A DNA stretch of 64,000 nt, taken from contig CM043968.1 of the NCBI GenBank assembly GCA_014529385.2, positions 23,257,013 to 23,321,012 on the forward strand, in the 5' to 3' direction. Shown here one piece after another: positions 1 through 10,740 of the stretch (position 1 is the stretch's first letter; each line of letters opens with the position of its first letter). Under the pieces are notes generated by a model that was given only the letters and a program-made list of their open reading frames with translations, was not told the DNA's origin and searched no databases. This DNA comes from Adiantum capillus-veneris. Lineage: Eukaryota; Streptophyta; Polypodiopsida; Polypodiales; Pteridaceae. The position numbers were made by a program, and so were the translations under genes.

Positions 1-354
1 ATCAATGTTTTTGTCTTATAAGACTAATGCTCTTTTTATTGTGAACAAATCTAAATAGTATGCATGCTTAGGTTCATGTTTGTGATGACGACGTCTCTCA
101 AACACCGAGTAGAATTCATCACTCTACTTTGGTAGAATTCGTCACTCTACTTTGGGAGAATGAAATGGATTAAAGAGCAGAAATGCTTGCGGTAGCTACC
201 TCTCCCAAGAACCAAATGGATTAGTCGTCCATCTTGGAATGATGTTGTAGGTAAAAAGAGATTCTCTACCCGCTAAGAACTATCAACTAATGACTAAGGC
301 TTCATCTCTTCTACCTCATAGTCGAGGACGACTATGATTTCAAAAGAGAGATGA
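1..354 (+). mobile_element. 3' end of chromovirus A internal region
   Basis: This stretch matches the sequence just before the 3' LTR of chromovirus B (about 37370-37702) and the mirrored end of chromovirus D (about 45263-45350). All share the same text around a TTTTTGTCTTATAAGACT motif. It ends in a short purine-rich run (positions 341-353) directly before an LTR start, as expected for a polypurine tract. No coding sequence is left in the window; pol would lie to the left. The relation is seen directly; the name chromovirus comes from the better copies at 32615-37702 and 45263-50732. Confidence 0.8.
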
Positions 355-1878
355 TGTCATAAAATCTAATATCTAACCAACCCAAATGATTTTATCATAG
401 TAAACCGATCATTTAATGTGGGAGAATAAACAAGAACAGGGAGAATATAGACATGTGCTTATGAACCTATCTCAACACGGGGCCAAGGTTAAAGGGGTCC
501 AAATGAGAGAGGGTATGTCAAAGAGAAAGGATACCTAATGGAGCTTAAATACCTTAGGATTAGCTTCATTAAAGAACTCCAAAGGTTAGTGTCAAAAGTC
601 CTTTGACCTTAGGCAAGCAAGGGTTGTGCTTGAGGTGGGAACGCGGTCCAAGATTGAGGTGCTTGTCGTGCTTGCTGACTAAGGTGCTTGAGATGTTTGT
701 CGTGCCTGAGGTGCTAGGACTGAGCTTAAGGTGAGAACCTTCCCCAAGCTTGAGGGGCTCAAGGTGTTCCAAAAAAGTCAACAAGATCCCTACTCAAGAG
801 GGGGCAAGCCCTCATTGTAGAAGCTAGAGAGAGAACACACACACCCTCACACAAGTCAATCCTTGCCTAATGAAGCAACAAGGACACATGTCAAGTTCCT
901 CTCCATGTTGCCCTCATAAGGTGCCTAAAGCCTTTTGGTTGGCCTCTTAAGGGGTCCAATGATAATTTAGCTAACTTAACTAACTGTGTATGCATTTATC
1001 AATTCCTCTCTCTCAAAGGGGAAAGGGGGACACTTGTCCCAAGGCTAGCATACTTTCTTGATATGCACTTTGCATGTGATTGGCTAGGCTTGAAGGGGTC
1101 CAATGAGCTTACACCATGAGCTAGAAGAGGGGGTCGACCAAAGCAAGGAGGGGGCTAGCTTGGGGGGTATACTCTCCCACACACATACACACACACTCTC
1201 TCTCATTGTGTGAAGGGCAAAGTATAAGAGCTCCATCTCCTTCTCCAAGCTTGTTGAGAAGTTGAGAGCCTACACCAACACTCTTGGCTATGGAATGAAA
1301 ATCCAACCAAGATCCATGCTTCAATGCTTAAGCTTTCCATCTTCTTCATTTTCATTACTATGCTATTATGCTATGCTAAGCAAGAAGAGTGATGATAAGT
1401 GAGGAACTATTTCTTTCTCCTACGAATGTTTCTTCTTCCTCTTCCCTACCCTCATTCCCAGCTAGCTCTCTCCACCTTTGAAGGTGTTCGAGGCCTTGGG
1501 ACTAAGGCCGGGGATGGCTAATTCTTTTACAAAGATTATGTTATGCTCATGATGCATGAAGCTTTCCATATTCATTGCATCACCTAGGTCACAAGGAACA
1601 CAAAGATTGTATTGTACCAAGTTTCTCTTGATGGGAGAATCTATAATACAACAGCCTATTGGAGGGGGGACTATCTCCACATAAATCCGGTCCTCAATTG
1701 TTGTCACGTTCTCTAACTCTCTCTCGCAAAAGTATTGTGCATGCCAAGTTAATTAAGTATTATGGTTATGTTGCTACCGCTAATTAAGTTCACCCTCTAT
1801 GTTCTCAAAGTAGTCTCATGAAAATTATCTCTCTAATTCTCTTAATTCTGCTCAAAGTTCATAGGCCATTTCCATTAC
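355..1878 (+). repeat. 3' LTR of chromovirus A
   Basis: The LTR starts TGTCATAAAATCTAATATC and runs to TTCCATTAC, parallel to the LTRs at 11757, 37703 and 39654 and to the minus-strand LTR at 50733-54681. The terminal CA is altered or lost. It contains a diverged version of the GCTTGAGGTGGGAAC minisatellite (about 600-770) and the conserved block ending with the GGAGGGGGGACTATCTCC segment. It abuts an antisense protease relic, so this element apparently inserted into an older gypsy element. Its 5' end and target duplication are outside the window. Confidence 0.85.
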
Positions 1879-2610
1879 CTGTGCTCCACAGTCTATATAG
1901 GCAAGCACCTGCATCCTCTTTTCAATGACAACATCCATCAAGGGAATAACATCAGTTGTGCTACCCACCTTGAGTGCAATGGTTGCATTGCATGCACACT
2001 ACCCTTAGCTTTTGATAGCCTCATTCTCACACCCGTAGACCACTGTCTTCTCAGTTTAGGGTTCAAAGCTAACAAGTAGTCAGAAGTTATGTTAGCCTTT
2101 TGGCTATGCACATCACTTACCAAATCATATTCGGGATAGACACTTCCTAGCTGGAAGTATGCTTGCTTGATCTTACAATGCCTTCTCTTCTTGCTAGTTT
2201 TTCGTTGCTCCCTACCCTCATATACTTTCTCTTTGCCTTTGCAAGCTCTATTTTCTTGCTCGATTTTTGTTTCCCTTTTATCTCTTGCCGTTTTGTTGGC
2301 CAAAACTTGCTTATTCACACCAATGATGTTCACCCTAGGGACTTCACCTCCATTCAAGGAGCTGGTTGCACTAGATTCTTGATCACCTACTCTCTCGAGT
2401 CATTAAATTGTGCTTGACCTCTCCCTCTACCAAACAATGGGTAGACACCACCTCTTTCCCTCAACAGATGAGGATAGCCCACACATAATTCCCTTCTTCA
2501 CCAAAATTATAGCTCCTGCCAGCAGGCAATGGCCTTGCCTTGACTCTTGCTCCTCTTGGTTGTCCTCTATCCATAACACTCATCTACAATTCCTAGCCTA
2601 GGTTGGACAA
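1879..2610 (-). pseudogene. gypsy gag zinc-knuckle and protease relic
   Basis: Read on the minus strand, about 2480-2600 encodes a worn zinc knuckle (a YNFGEEGNYVWAILIC-like string where a CX2CX4HX4C would stand). The open frame 1938-2357 follows. The left edge (about 1885-1937) reads QVLAYIDCGAQV, which fits an aspartic-protease active site (D-C-G-A for the usual D-S/T-G-A). The order gag knuckle, linker, protease is that of a Ty3/gypsy element. Several stops and missing cysteines show it is dead. It is cut off at the chromovirus A LTR. The family assignment is an inference from these two short motifs. Confidence 0.5.
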
Positions 2611-3760
2611 GTGGTGGAGCTTTACTTCACACCATGTTTCAATAGAGCCTAGCTTAGACAAGTGGTTGAGACCTTGAAATAAAACTCCTCATGTACAATA
2701 TATATATGGGTTTTTCATGTTCAATGGAGCTTAGCTTGGAGTGAAGCTTTTTTCTCTTAGTGTTGAACAATGGAGCCTAGCTAGGACAAGTGGTGGTTCT
2801 TAGATGCTCTCCATGCTTCAATTGAGCTTAAGCTAGCTTGCATAATTGGTGGCAGTTCTTATATGCTCTCCATGCTTCAATTGAGCTTAAGCTAGCTTGC
2901 ATAATTGGTGGCAGTTCTTATATGCTCTCCATGATTCAATTGAGCTTGCTTGGATAATTGGTGGACCTTGAACAGGACCCCCAATTAATAACATACGTGG
3001 GTTTTTCAAGTGGTGGAAAAAATATTTCTCAAGATATAACCTTATAGGATAGACATGTGGCCAACCTTAAAACCAAATTATTATAACATAATGACATACA
3101 TGTTAATCAATTAGTGAAGCTTGAGAGCAAACCACTCATGCTATTTGGGATAATAGGTTGGACAAGTGGTGAATGTTGTATCATTTTCCCATGCCTAGAT
3201 TAGACAACCGATACACCTTTCATCTCTAAAGATTGGACAATTGGTGGACCTTCAGATTGAACAACCTACTATCTACATATCATAGCTTGGACAAGTGGTG
3301 GAGCCTATATTGGTGGACTAGCTGTGTACCTCAAAACAAACCCTCCATATACATTACATCATGTCATTTTCATATTTCAAGAGATACTAGCTTGGACAAG
3401 TGGTGAAGCTTGCTTCTCTCCATGTTTTAATCCTAATTTGGACAAGTGGCTTTTTATCATACAATGATGTATAGGTTGGACACATGGCTAATTGTAAGGC
3501 CAAACATTTCATTTTACTAAAAAAGATAAGTTGGAGAAGTGGTCAATCTTCTATGATTTTTGCATGCCTACATTAGACAACCAGTGTACTCCAAGCCTCC
3601 TCCCAGCTCTCTATGTTGTTTAGAGCTAAGCATGGACAAGTGGTGGGTGCGTATCTCTTCCCCCTTAGTTAACTAATTTACAGACTTACTTTATGTATTT
3701 TCTTGGATCATCTAGCTTGAACTAGTGGTGTAATATATGTTATAATAAGGATTGAACTTT
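2600..3760 (+). repeat. Repeat-laden region with GGACAAGTGGTGG motif
   Basis: The motif GGACAAGTGGTGG or a close variant recurs on the plus strand at irregular spacing, for example near 2607, 2655, 2783, 3160, 3291, 3389, 3440 and 3633. It is often preceded by TAGCTT or AGGTT. The sequence between motifs is A/T-rich and shares recurrent words such as CTCTCCATG. No coding frame is credible. Such motif fields occur in subterminal parts of some DNA transposons and in degenerate satellite arrays; I cannot tell which this is. Confidence 0.6.
2797..2965 (+). repeat. 59-bp tandem repeat, 2.8 copies
   Basis: Units start TTCTTA at 2797, 2856 and 2915 with a period of 59 bp. The first two are almost identical (TTCTTAGATG versus TTCTTATATG, plus a small change at the end). 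The third is shortened after ATTGAGC. It lies inside the GGACAAGTGGTGG field and looks like a recent local duplication. Confidence 0.85.
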
Positions 3761-4120
3761 GTTTGTTTCAGGAAGAGATGGCTCCAAAAAGAAATGTTAT
3801 AAGGGTTTCTGTCTCACTTGACTGTACTTGCAATGATATTAGCAATTGGTATTTGGATATACATGGTCTAGAGGGTGCACAATTGCATAAGGTGCACCTT
3901 TTAATTTCCAAAAAAGGAGTATTCTCGAGAATGGAAGATTTATGAATCAACTCTAGATCTCACAGCAGATCAAGCTCCATCATTGCCACACTACAAGGAA
4001 AAAAGGTAAAAGCTTCACGACCACCTACAAAAAAGCAAGCCAAAGTGGAGAAAGTAGCACCTAAGGGAACCCGTTCCATTTTGGATATAGACAATGCATC
4101 TTTGACATCGTAAAAAGCAA

Positions 4121-4171
4121 GGTTCAATATCAAAGCAGGGTTCAATATCAAAGCAGGGTTCAATATCAAAG
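4121..4171 (+). repeat. 18-bp tandem repeat, 2.8 copies
   Basis: The unit GGTTCAATATCAAAGCAG occurs at 4121-4138 and 4139-4156 exactly, with a partial third copy at 4157-4171. The period of 18 keeps any reading frame (F-N-I-K-A-G repeated on the plus strand). It lies in the unidentified decayed region. Confidence 0.9.
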
Positions 4172-4772
4172 ATAAAAATTGTGGATCCAATTTTTTTAGA
4201 AGTTGACTCCATGAAAGGACAAGAAAAAGACATAGGTGGAATGAATAAATACATAAACTATTTTTCTTTCTAATATAAGTAGTGTGATATCCCTGTTCAA
4301 AATTGTTGGCTTGCTCTTAATCATTATAATGCACGTATCATGGATAAACAAAACATGTTGGAAGCGTGTTATTTGAATTTTCACGAAGTACAACTAAGCC
4401 TATAGCATGGGCATACTTGATGCCCATTCAAAATGCAAAGACAAAGGAGGATACTCCTTTGGTAGTGAAAATATCTTCCATTGCAAATGACGAGGCTAAA
4501 GCATTGTATGTCAAGCAACCTTACAATCAAATATTGAGACATTTGCAAAGTCAATGGATCTTCTCAAGATAACCACCAAGGGTAGTAAATGGAGTTGCAA
4601 AGGGATATGTATCTCGTGTTGGATGGGAAATAAGTGACTTTTTGCCTTTCTTATAGTCTTTATATTTAAAAAGGTGTTCAATCTTTTAATTATGGCTATA
4701 TTTCTCTTTTAGGATTTTCTTTGATTGGCAAAAATGAGTGCAAGAGCAAGTTAAATTGCTAAACAAGTGCAC

Positions 4773-5129
4773 ATGGTGACATATTCTAATGAAGTTTATG
4801 ATTCTTGGTTAGAAATCATTGAAAGTCTAGAGGAGGAGAACAAGAAAACCCCAACAACTGTATTTAGACTCCTTTGTAGTCTTGACAAATTGAAGGTAAA
4901 AACCATTCCGGAAGAAATTAAAAATGAGAAGCTTTTGTTGTCAAAGAGTGTGAAAGATGGTGATGTAACTAACATGTATGATCGCATCAAGAAACTCAAG
5001 CAAGACAAATTGATTCAAGATGCACTTCTTGAGGGGTTGAATGCTTTGAATGTCTATCACCATGTACAAATTGGGAAGAAGTATCTAGCATGTATAGCAT
5101 CAATGATGCAGTTTATAAAACAATTTTAA
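4773..5129 (+). pseudogene. 118-aa open frame, unknown
   Basis: The ATG at 4773 opens a frame starting MVTYSNEVYDSW. The protein is lysine- and glutamate-rich, probably helical, with no motif I recognise (no zinc ligands, no DDE, no membrane segment). It stops at TAA (5127-5129), and protein-like text continues in another frame just after, so it is probably an exon or fragment of a broken longer gene. Function unknown. Confidence 0.3.
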
Positions 5130-5574
5130 TGCTATGTGAGGCATGGCTCAAATCTAGCTTGAATCCTAGAATAAAGAAAATGGATTATCCAGATGAAGTA
5201 ATAAAATATATGCAATGGATAGCTCAACTTTAGAAGCAAAAAATTGAGTCTAGAGATTGGCCATGGTCTATATGTGGTGAGCCTACAAATGGAAGGAAAT
5301 CTCTACTTGACGCGTCACTACAACAACAAAATGCCTATCGGCTTATGTTTTTTAGATCTGGTAAAACACTATGGGAACATCTTGTAGTGCAGCAAGGAGA
5401 CATTTAACAATGTTTTGGATGGGATCTTGGCTATTGTTGGAGGGTCAACAAATCTTGTATTTGCTTTTTTTGCATTTGTGGATGTCACTAAATTTACAAA
5501 TGATAATTAGAGTTACCATTGTTGTGGTGCATTGCATCACTTTCCATTAAAAAAAAAGCAAGAAATAAAAAGCA

Positions 5575-6830
5575 TTGTCAATTAAAAAAAAGGCGTCAAT
5601 CGTCGGGACGGGAGAAGCAGGCAAGGTCCGACGAGGCAGCCAGGGAGGAGCGTCAATTGCAACAGTCGAGCAAGGTGAGGGTAGAGGCGAGCCTGAGAGG
5701 ACCCGGCAAGGAGGTAGAGCGTCGTCTGGAGAGAGAGAAGAAAGCAAGGAGCTGTCAAGCAAATGAAGGAGCGCGAGCAAAGGCAGGACGAGCTCGAGTG
5801 AAGACAGGCCAAAAGCAGGCGGTGAGGAGGTTATCAAGCAGAGGAGCTACGGCAGAAAAAGAGGGTTGGTTTGAAGGAGAGGCCGTCGTCGGCAAGGCAA
5901 GGAGCGGACAAGACAGAAGCACGCCGTTAATTGCAGATTGGGGTAGCAGTAGAGCCGATGTGAGGCGAGGAGCAGCACGAGGAGATTTGTAGGGCCGTCG
6001 AGGGGAGAGCATAAGCTGGCAGGACCCGGCAAGGAGGCAGAGTGCCGTTTGTGGAGGGGGAAAGACTGCAGACCAAGTTGTATGCAGGGAGTAAAGGCAT
6101 GAACATATGGAAATAAGGTATCAAAGAGTTGACGCCCGAGAAAAGTGACGAGCCAAGTAGAGTACTGTTGAGAAGGAGGTTCCCTTTGCAAAGGAAGTTG
6201 GGGACATAGCAGGCTTGCAAGTGGAGTAAGAGGTTGCTGAGTAGCACAGCCCATAATTAGAGAGCAGTTAGCGAGATGTCATCTGCAGTGAGGAGCATGC
6301 GACGTTTCCTTTAAAGACTTTAAAAAGAACAGAAACTTGACTTTTTTAAAAGAGTTAGTTCACACATTGCTTGAGGTTCTTGAGGTCGATGAAGTAGAGA
6401 GCGAGTTGGTGCAAGCCGAACATAAAGAAAGGAACAAGTAATCCTTGGCAAAGTTATGGTGATGAAGAAGCGGATTTTTTCCTTTTAGCAGCTTTGAGAG
6501 GTTTGTTTCAGTTAAAAGAAGACCGAAGCAAGCAACGGCAGAGTAAGTGCACGTGAAGGTGGTTGGGAAGAGCAAGGGAAGCGCATTGAGGCCATACAGA
6601 TTTGGCATTTGCACTTTCGCTCAGAGTCTCGGCGGATTCAAGAGCACTTGTTACCTATTGCGATCAAGTTACTTTTTTGTATGCAGATTTTAGTTCATTT
6701 AAGTAATTCAATTCAAGGTGTTCTTTTGTGCTATATTCTCTTGAGATGTGCTTCTTTCTCTCACCGTTTTCCACACCGAGCAGCCAGGTGCTGACCCGGC
6801 TCAACTCATGAACATAAAAATCCCCCGACA
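5575..6830 (+). repeat. LTR 1 of third LTR family
   Basis: This 1256-bp block is repeated almost exactly at 7103-8360. It begins TGTC and ends GACA, the short inverted ends of an LTR, and is followed by TCTTTGGTGAACCCGATG, a plausible primer site. Antisense open frames inside it (for example 5847-6254) recur in the second copy and are not separate genes. The 18 bp before it (GCAAGAAATAAAAAGCA) also precede LTR 2 and the inverted fragment at 11025. LTR 1 may therefore itself have been a 3' LTR in a tandem array. Confidence 0.8.
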
Positions 6831-7102
6831 TCTTTGGTGAACCCGATGTGAAATGAGCTGGGGTGGAAAATAGAGAGGATGACGAGGACATCTCAAGTAG
6901 ACATGATGCAACAGATGATGCAGCTATTTGATGCCTTCTTACAACTGCAGCAACAAAAGGTTACTTATGAGCAATTTGGTTTGAGACAAACAAATTTATT
7001 GCAACAATTTGCTCGACCGGATGACTCTGAGATAAAGGAAGCAAAAGTGGATGAAGCAAAAGCAGACTATCAATAGGAAGTTAAGCAAGAAATAAAAAGC
7101 AC
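6831..7102 (+). mobile_element. Internally deleted element body between LTR 1 and LTR 2
   Basis: These 272 bp hold the primer-site-like segment (6831-6850), a start codon at 6879 with the first 65 codons of the gag-like ORF (QVDMMQQMMQLFDAFLQLQQQ), and then, after a junction near 7060, the common 3' tail of the family leading into LTR 2. In the other copy (from 8388) the same gag start continues into a long coding region. The 5575-8360 unit is therefore a compact deletion derivative of 2.8 kb, non-autonomous by design or by accident. Confidence 0.7.
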
Positions 7103-8360
7103 TGTCAATATAAAAAAAAAGGCGTCAACTGTCGGGACGGGAGAAGCAGACAAGGGCCGACGAGGCAGCCAGGGAGGAGCGTCAATTGCAACAGTCGAGC
7201 AAGGTGAGGGTAGAGGCGAGCCTGAGAGGACCCGGCAAGGAGGCAGAGCGCCGTCTGGAGAGAGAGAAGAAAGCAAGGAGCTGTCAAGCAAAGGGAAGGA
7301 GCGCGAGCAAAGGCAGGACGAGCTCGAGTGAAGACAGGCCAAAAGCAGGCGGTGAGGAGGTTATCAAGCAGAGGAGCTACGGCAGAAAAAGAGGGCTGGT
7401 TTGAAGGAGAGGCCGTCGTCGACAAGGCAAGGAGCGGACAAGACAGAAGCACGCCGTTAATTGCAGATTGGGGTAGCAGTAGAGCCGATGTGAGGCGAGG
7501 AGCAGCACGAGGAGATTCGTAGGGCCGTCGAGGGGAGAGCATAAGCTGGCAGGACCCGGCAAGGAGGCAGAGTGCCGTTTGTGGAGGGGGAAAGACTGCA
7601 GACCAAGTTGTATGCAGGGAGTAAAGGCATGAACATATGGAAATAAGGTATCAAAGAGTTGACGCCCGAGAAAAGTGACGAGCCAAGTAGAGTACTGTTG
7701 AGAAGGAGGTTCCCTTTGCAAAGGAAGTTGGGGACATAGCAGGCTTGCAAGTGGAGTAAGAGGTTGCTGAGTAGCACAGCCCATAATTAGAGAGCAGTTA
7801 GCGAGATGTCATCTGCAGTGAGGAGCATGCGACGTTTCCTTTAAAGACTTTAAAAAGAACAGAAACTTGACTTTTTTAAAAGAGTTAGTTCACACATTGC
7901 TTGAGGTTCTTGAGGTCGATGAAGTAGAGAGTGAGTTGGTGCAAGCCAAACATAAAGAAAGGAACAAGTAATCCTTGGCAAAGTTATGGCGATGAAGAAG
8001 CGGATTTTTTCCTTTTAGCAGCTTTGAGAGGTTTGTTTCAGTTAAAAGAAGACCGAAGCAAGCGATGGCAGAGTAAGTGCACGTGAAGGTGGTCGGGAAG
8101 AGCAAGGGAAGCGCATTGAGGCCATACAGATTTGGCATTTGCACTTCCGCTCAGAGTCTCGGCGGATTCAAGAGCACTTGTTACCTATTGCGATCAAGTT
8201 ACTTTTTTGTATGCAGATTTTAGTTCATTTAAGTAATTCAATTCAAGGTGTTCTTTTGTGCTATATTTTCTTGAGATGTGCTTATTTCTCTCACCGTTTT
8301 CCACAGCGAGCAGCCCGGTGCTGACCCGGCTCAACTCATGAACATAAAAATCCCCCGACA
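7103..8360 (+). repeat. LTR 2 of third LTR family
   Basis: 1258 bp, TGTC to GACA, nearly identical to 5575-6830 at an offset of about 1530 bp. It is followed by TCTTTGGTGAACCCGACG, the same primer-like site. The primer tRNA is not obvious to me: the site is not the usual initiator-Met or Asp sequence seen elsewhere in this window. Confidence 0.8.
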
Positions 8361-8387
8361 TCTTTGGTGAACCCGACGTGAAATGAG

Positions 8388-9124
8388 ATGGGGTGGAAAA
8401 TAGAGAGGATGACGAGTACATCTCAAGTAGACATGATGCAGCAGATGATGCAGCTATTTGATGCCTTTTTGCAGCTGCAGCAACAAAAGGTTACTTATGA
8501 GCAATTTGGTTTGAGACAAACAAATTTATTGCAACAATCTGCTCGACCGGATGAAGCTGAGATAAAGGAAGCAAAAGTGGATGAAGCAGTGAAAAATCAT
8601 TGGATAAGGTTTATGCTGAAAGAGGTACATTCGAGGGTTATGATAGTGATGGATATCTTGTATGCTACAGGTCAGAGATGGAGCTTATGGGTATTCCAAC
8701 TAAGAATATGATCAAGGAGTTTGACCGGTTAGTAGCTCCAGAATTACGTGATCAAATACAAGAGCTTATCGATAAGTATGCAGATAATTGGGCCAAATTT
8801 GAAGAAGCAGTTGTACAAGCGGGTGACCGGCACATAGCCTTGGAAATAGAGCAGATGGATCAACAAAAGCAGGTTACTTTCAGTAAAGGTGATGGAGATC
8901 AATTTCAGACAATCAATTATGATGAATTTTGGGAGCATATTCATGCAAGAAGTAAAGCTAAAGCAGATGCAGCTTCGCAAGTATCAGATTTAGCAAGAGA
9001 GGATCATACTTCAGGTAACCTAACATGGGTAAATAATGAATTCCATCTGAAACCATTGGTGAAAGTTTTTCAAAGCCTACTCGCGAGGAAGCTACTTCCA
9101 TTATTGATGCTTGTGCGGATTTAG
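8388..9124 (+). pseudogene. gag-like coding region, frameshifted
   Basis: The first frame (8388-8711, MGWKIERMTSTSQVD) has a glutamine- and methionine-rich start (QQMMQLFDAFLQLQQQ). Coding then moves to the frame 8600-9124 (FEGYDSDGYLVCYRSEMEL, then RLVAPELRDQIQELIDKY and WAKFEEAV). The second part is helical and looks like a retroelement capsid-type segment. A further frame change near 9055 leads into the long acidic ORF. No zinc knuckle is seen. It follows LTR 2 and its primer-like site by about 30 bp, the expected place for gag. The gag label is inferred from position and helical character, not from a diagnostic motif. Confidence 0.45.
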
Positions 9125-9147
9125 ATGAAGATAGAGATAATGTCGAT

Positions 9148-10596
9148 GTGCCTTCCTATGCAAATGTTTGTAAAGAAATCCGAGCCAAGCTTGAAGATGT
9201 TGTGGATGAGTGTCTGCTTGAAAATGACAAGTTATTGCAGATCGCAGATGATGAAGGGATTGCAGAGATGGTTTATGTAAAGCTTGGAATTCCATATTCT
9301 AAAAATCCAGTTATGTCATTGGATAAAAATAACTATATCCACGGTCTACAGATACATGGGGATTCAAATGGCTTGGGTGTGCTAGAGCAAATATCTATTG
9401 AAGCTGCAATTGTACATGGTTTGGATGTGCAAGAGGAGATATCAGATGAAGTTGAAGATTTTCATGGCTTTTTTGTACCAAATGAAGCTCCACAGGCGGA
9501 GGAGTATAAAGGGAGCACTATAGATGAGCTCGATGAACCTACAGATGGATGCATACAAGTGCATAATTACAATCATATACATATGCATATGGATGACGGG
9601 CTAGATTCAAGACTTGATCTTGACTTTCAACCGATGGACGTAAGTGAATTTGAAGCACCCAAGTATACAGATTACTCAGTGCTTACTATCAGTTCAGAGG
9701 GGGTGCAGGAAGGTATTGTGCAGACATACAATGCTCTTGTTAACGCAATCTATTATGATGATTCTCTTACTAGGAATATTAATGACATCTTTGAGAAGCA
9801 TGCAAGATCTTGTGCTGATGCAGTTGAACGATATTTGATGGAGAGTAAAAAGAATGCAGAGTGTTTTACCAAACCGATGATTTTTATGCATGCTAATACT
9901 TATTTACATCAAGGTTCAGAGAGTTTACAGGTTTATGTGGATCAAGGTATACAAGCTTTACAAGATTCTTTGCCGATTGAGAGAGATCTAGAGCTTATTT
10001 CTCTTTTGGATGATGCATTAAGGGAGTTTTCTGTTCCATATGGAAAGGACGTTCGAGGCTTGCATTTCATAGGCAACTTAGAGCAACAAAAAGAAGCATA
10101 TGATAGAGAACTCATGAAGATACTCGATGAAGCTCTAGAGGATTTCAAGCCTACCAGAGATGACTTGCCTACAATTTTTCAGCTACATACGGATGGTATG
10201 GATAGTGATGGTTTCTTATTACATGCTTATACCTCCCATGCTAGAGAGGGTGATGTCGATCCAGTACCAATTATGCCAGAGATTGAGGTAACTACCTATT
10301 TGCTTCAGCTCTCTGATCTCCTATCAAGCAGTGGTACATGTGGTTATATGGGATGTTACAAAGATACGATCAGCATGTTTATGAAGGATTTGAAGACATT
10401 TGATCCAGGAGGACAAGGTAGTGTGTATGGTCTATGGAAATTGACCTACTTACCGTATGATCCCGGTGGTGTTCATCATGCTTATATATTATGGAAGGAT
10501 ATTTACAGGCTTTGCAATGCATTATGTTTCTTTGGTTGGGTGTGTTTCAATGATGCAAAGTTTTTAACTTTTCCCTTCGATCCTGGAGACTTATGA
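9148..10596 (+). CDS. Long acidic ORF of third LTR family, unknown function
   Basis: An open frame of about 482 codons; the first in-frame ATG is at 9268, and the same frame is also open upstream through about 9061. It was therefore probably the continuation of the gag-like ORF before a frameshift. The product is very acidic, with many histidines in one patch (HNYNHIHMHMDDG). It contains repeated ER-type helices (LPIERDLELISLLDDALREF, ELMKILDEALEDF). Near its C-terminus are three FDPGG/YDPGG/FDPGD motifs at intervals of about 20-50 residues. No protease, RT or integrase motif is visible. I do not recognise it. Composition and length argue for real coding sequence. Confidence 0.5.
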   Translation: MPSYANVCKEIRAKLEDVVDECLLENDKLLQIADDEGIAEMVYVKLGIPYSKNPVMSLDKNNYIHGLQIHGDSNGLGVLEQISIEAAIVHGLDVQEEISDEVEDFHGFFVPNEAPQAEEYKGSTIDELDEPTDGCIQVHNYNHIHMHMDDGLDSRLDLDFQPMDVSEFEAPKYTDYSVLTISSEGVQEGIVQTYNALVNAIYYDDSLTRNINDIFEKHARSCADAVERYLMESKKNAECFTKPMIFMHANTYLHQGSESLQVYVDQGIQALQDSLPIERDLELISLLDDALREFSVPYGKDVRGLHFIGNLEQQKEAYDRELMKILDEALEDFKPTRDDLPTIFQLHTDGMDSDGFLLHAYTSHAREGDVDPVPIMPEIEVTTYLLQLSDLLSSSGTCGYMGCYKDTISMFMKDLKTFDPGGQGSVYGLWKLTYLPYDPGGVHHAYILWKDIYRLCNALCFFGWVCFNDAKFLTFPFDPGDL

Positions 10597-10740
10597 TTGT
10601 CTTAAGTCAAAATTTTTAAGGTTATTGGTAGCAGGCTTACAATGGACCACTGCTTGCATGCCAACATGTTTTATACTTACAATTTTTTAGGATGGTTGGC
10701 ACATGCCGGAGGATGTGCAGGTTCAGAGGAGGTGGATGTC

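Larger units (their letters stand above)
3763..5560 (+). pseudogene. Unidentified decayed coding-like fragments
   Basis: Short plus-strand frames with protein-like composition are scattered here: about 3778-3945 (starts MAPKRNVIRVSV), a lysine-rich stretch near 3990-4110, a fragment near 4366-4572, the 118-codon frame from 4773, and pieces near 5130-5230 and 5260-5400. Stops and frame changes separate them. One acceptor-like site (CTCTTTTAG at about 4705-4713) hints at introns. I do not recognise the product. A worn DNA-transposon or host gene would look like this. It ends where the third LTR family begins. Confidence 0.3.

Noticed and set aside
3989-4005. CACTACAAGGAAAAAAGG resembling a CACTA terminus
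   Set aside because: No matching opposite end could be tied to it.
5316-5389. 74-bp segment beginning CACTACAACA and ending CTTGTAGTG, like a CACTA-type miniature element
   Set aside because: Only 8 bp of the ends match and the flanking triplets (CGT, CAG) are not a target duplication.
5847-6254. Antisense 135-codon frame, repeated at 7377-7784
   Set aside because: Both copies lie inside the duplicated LTR; the proline/leucine-rich translation is the shadow of LTR sequence.
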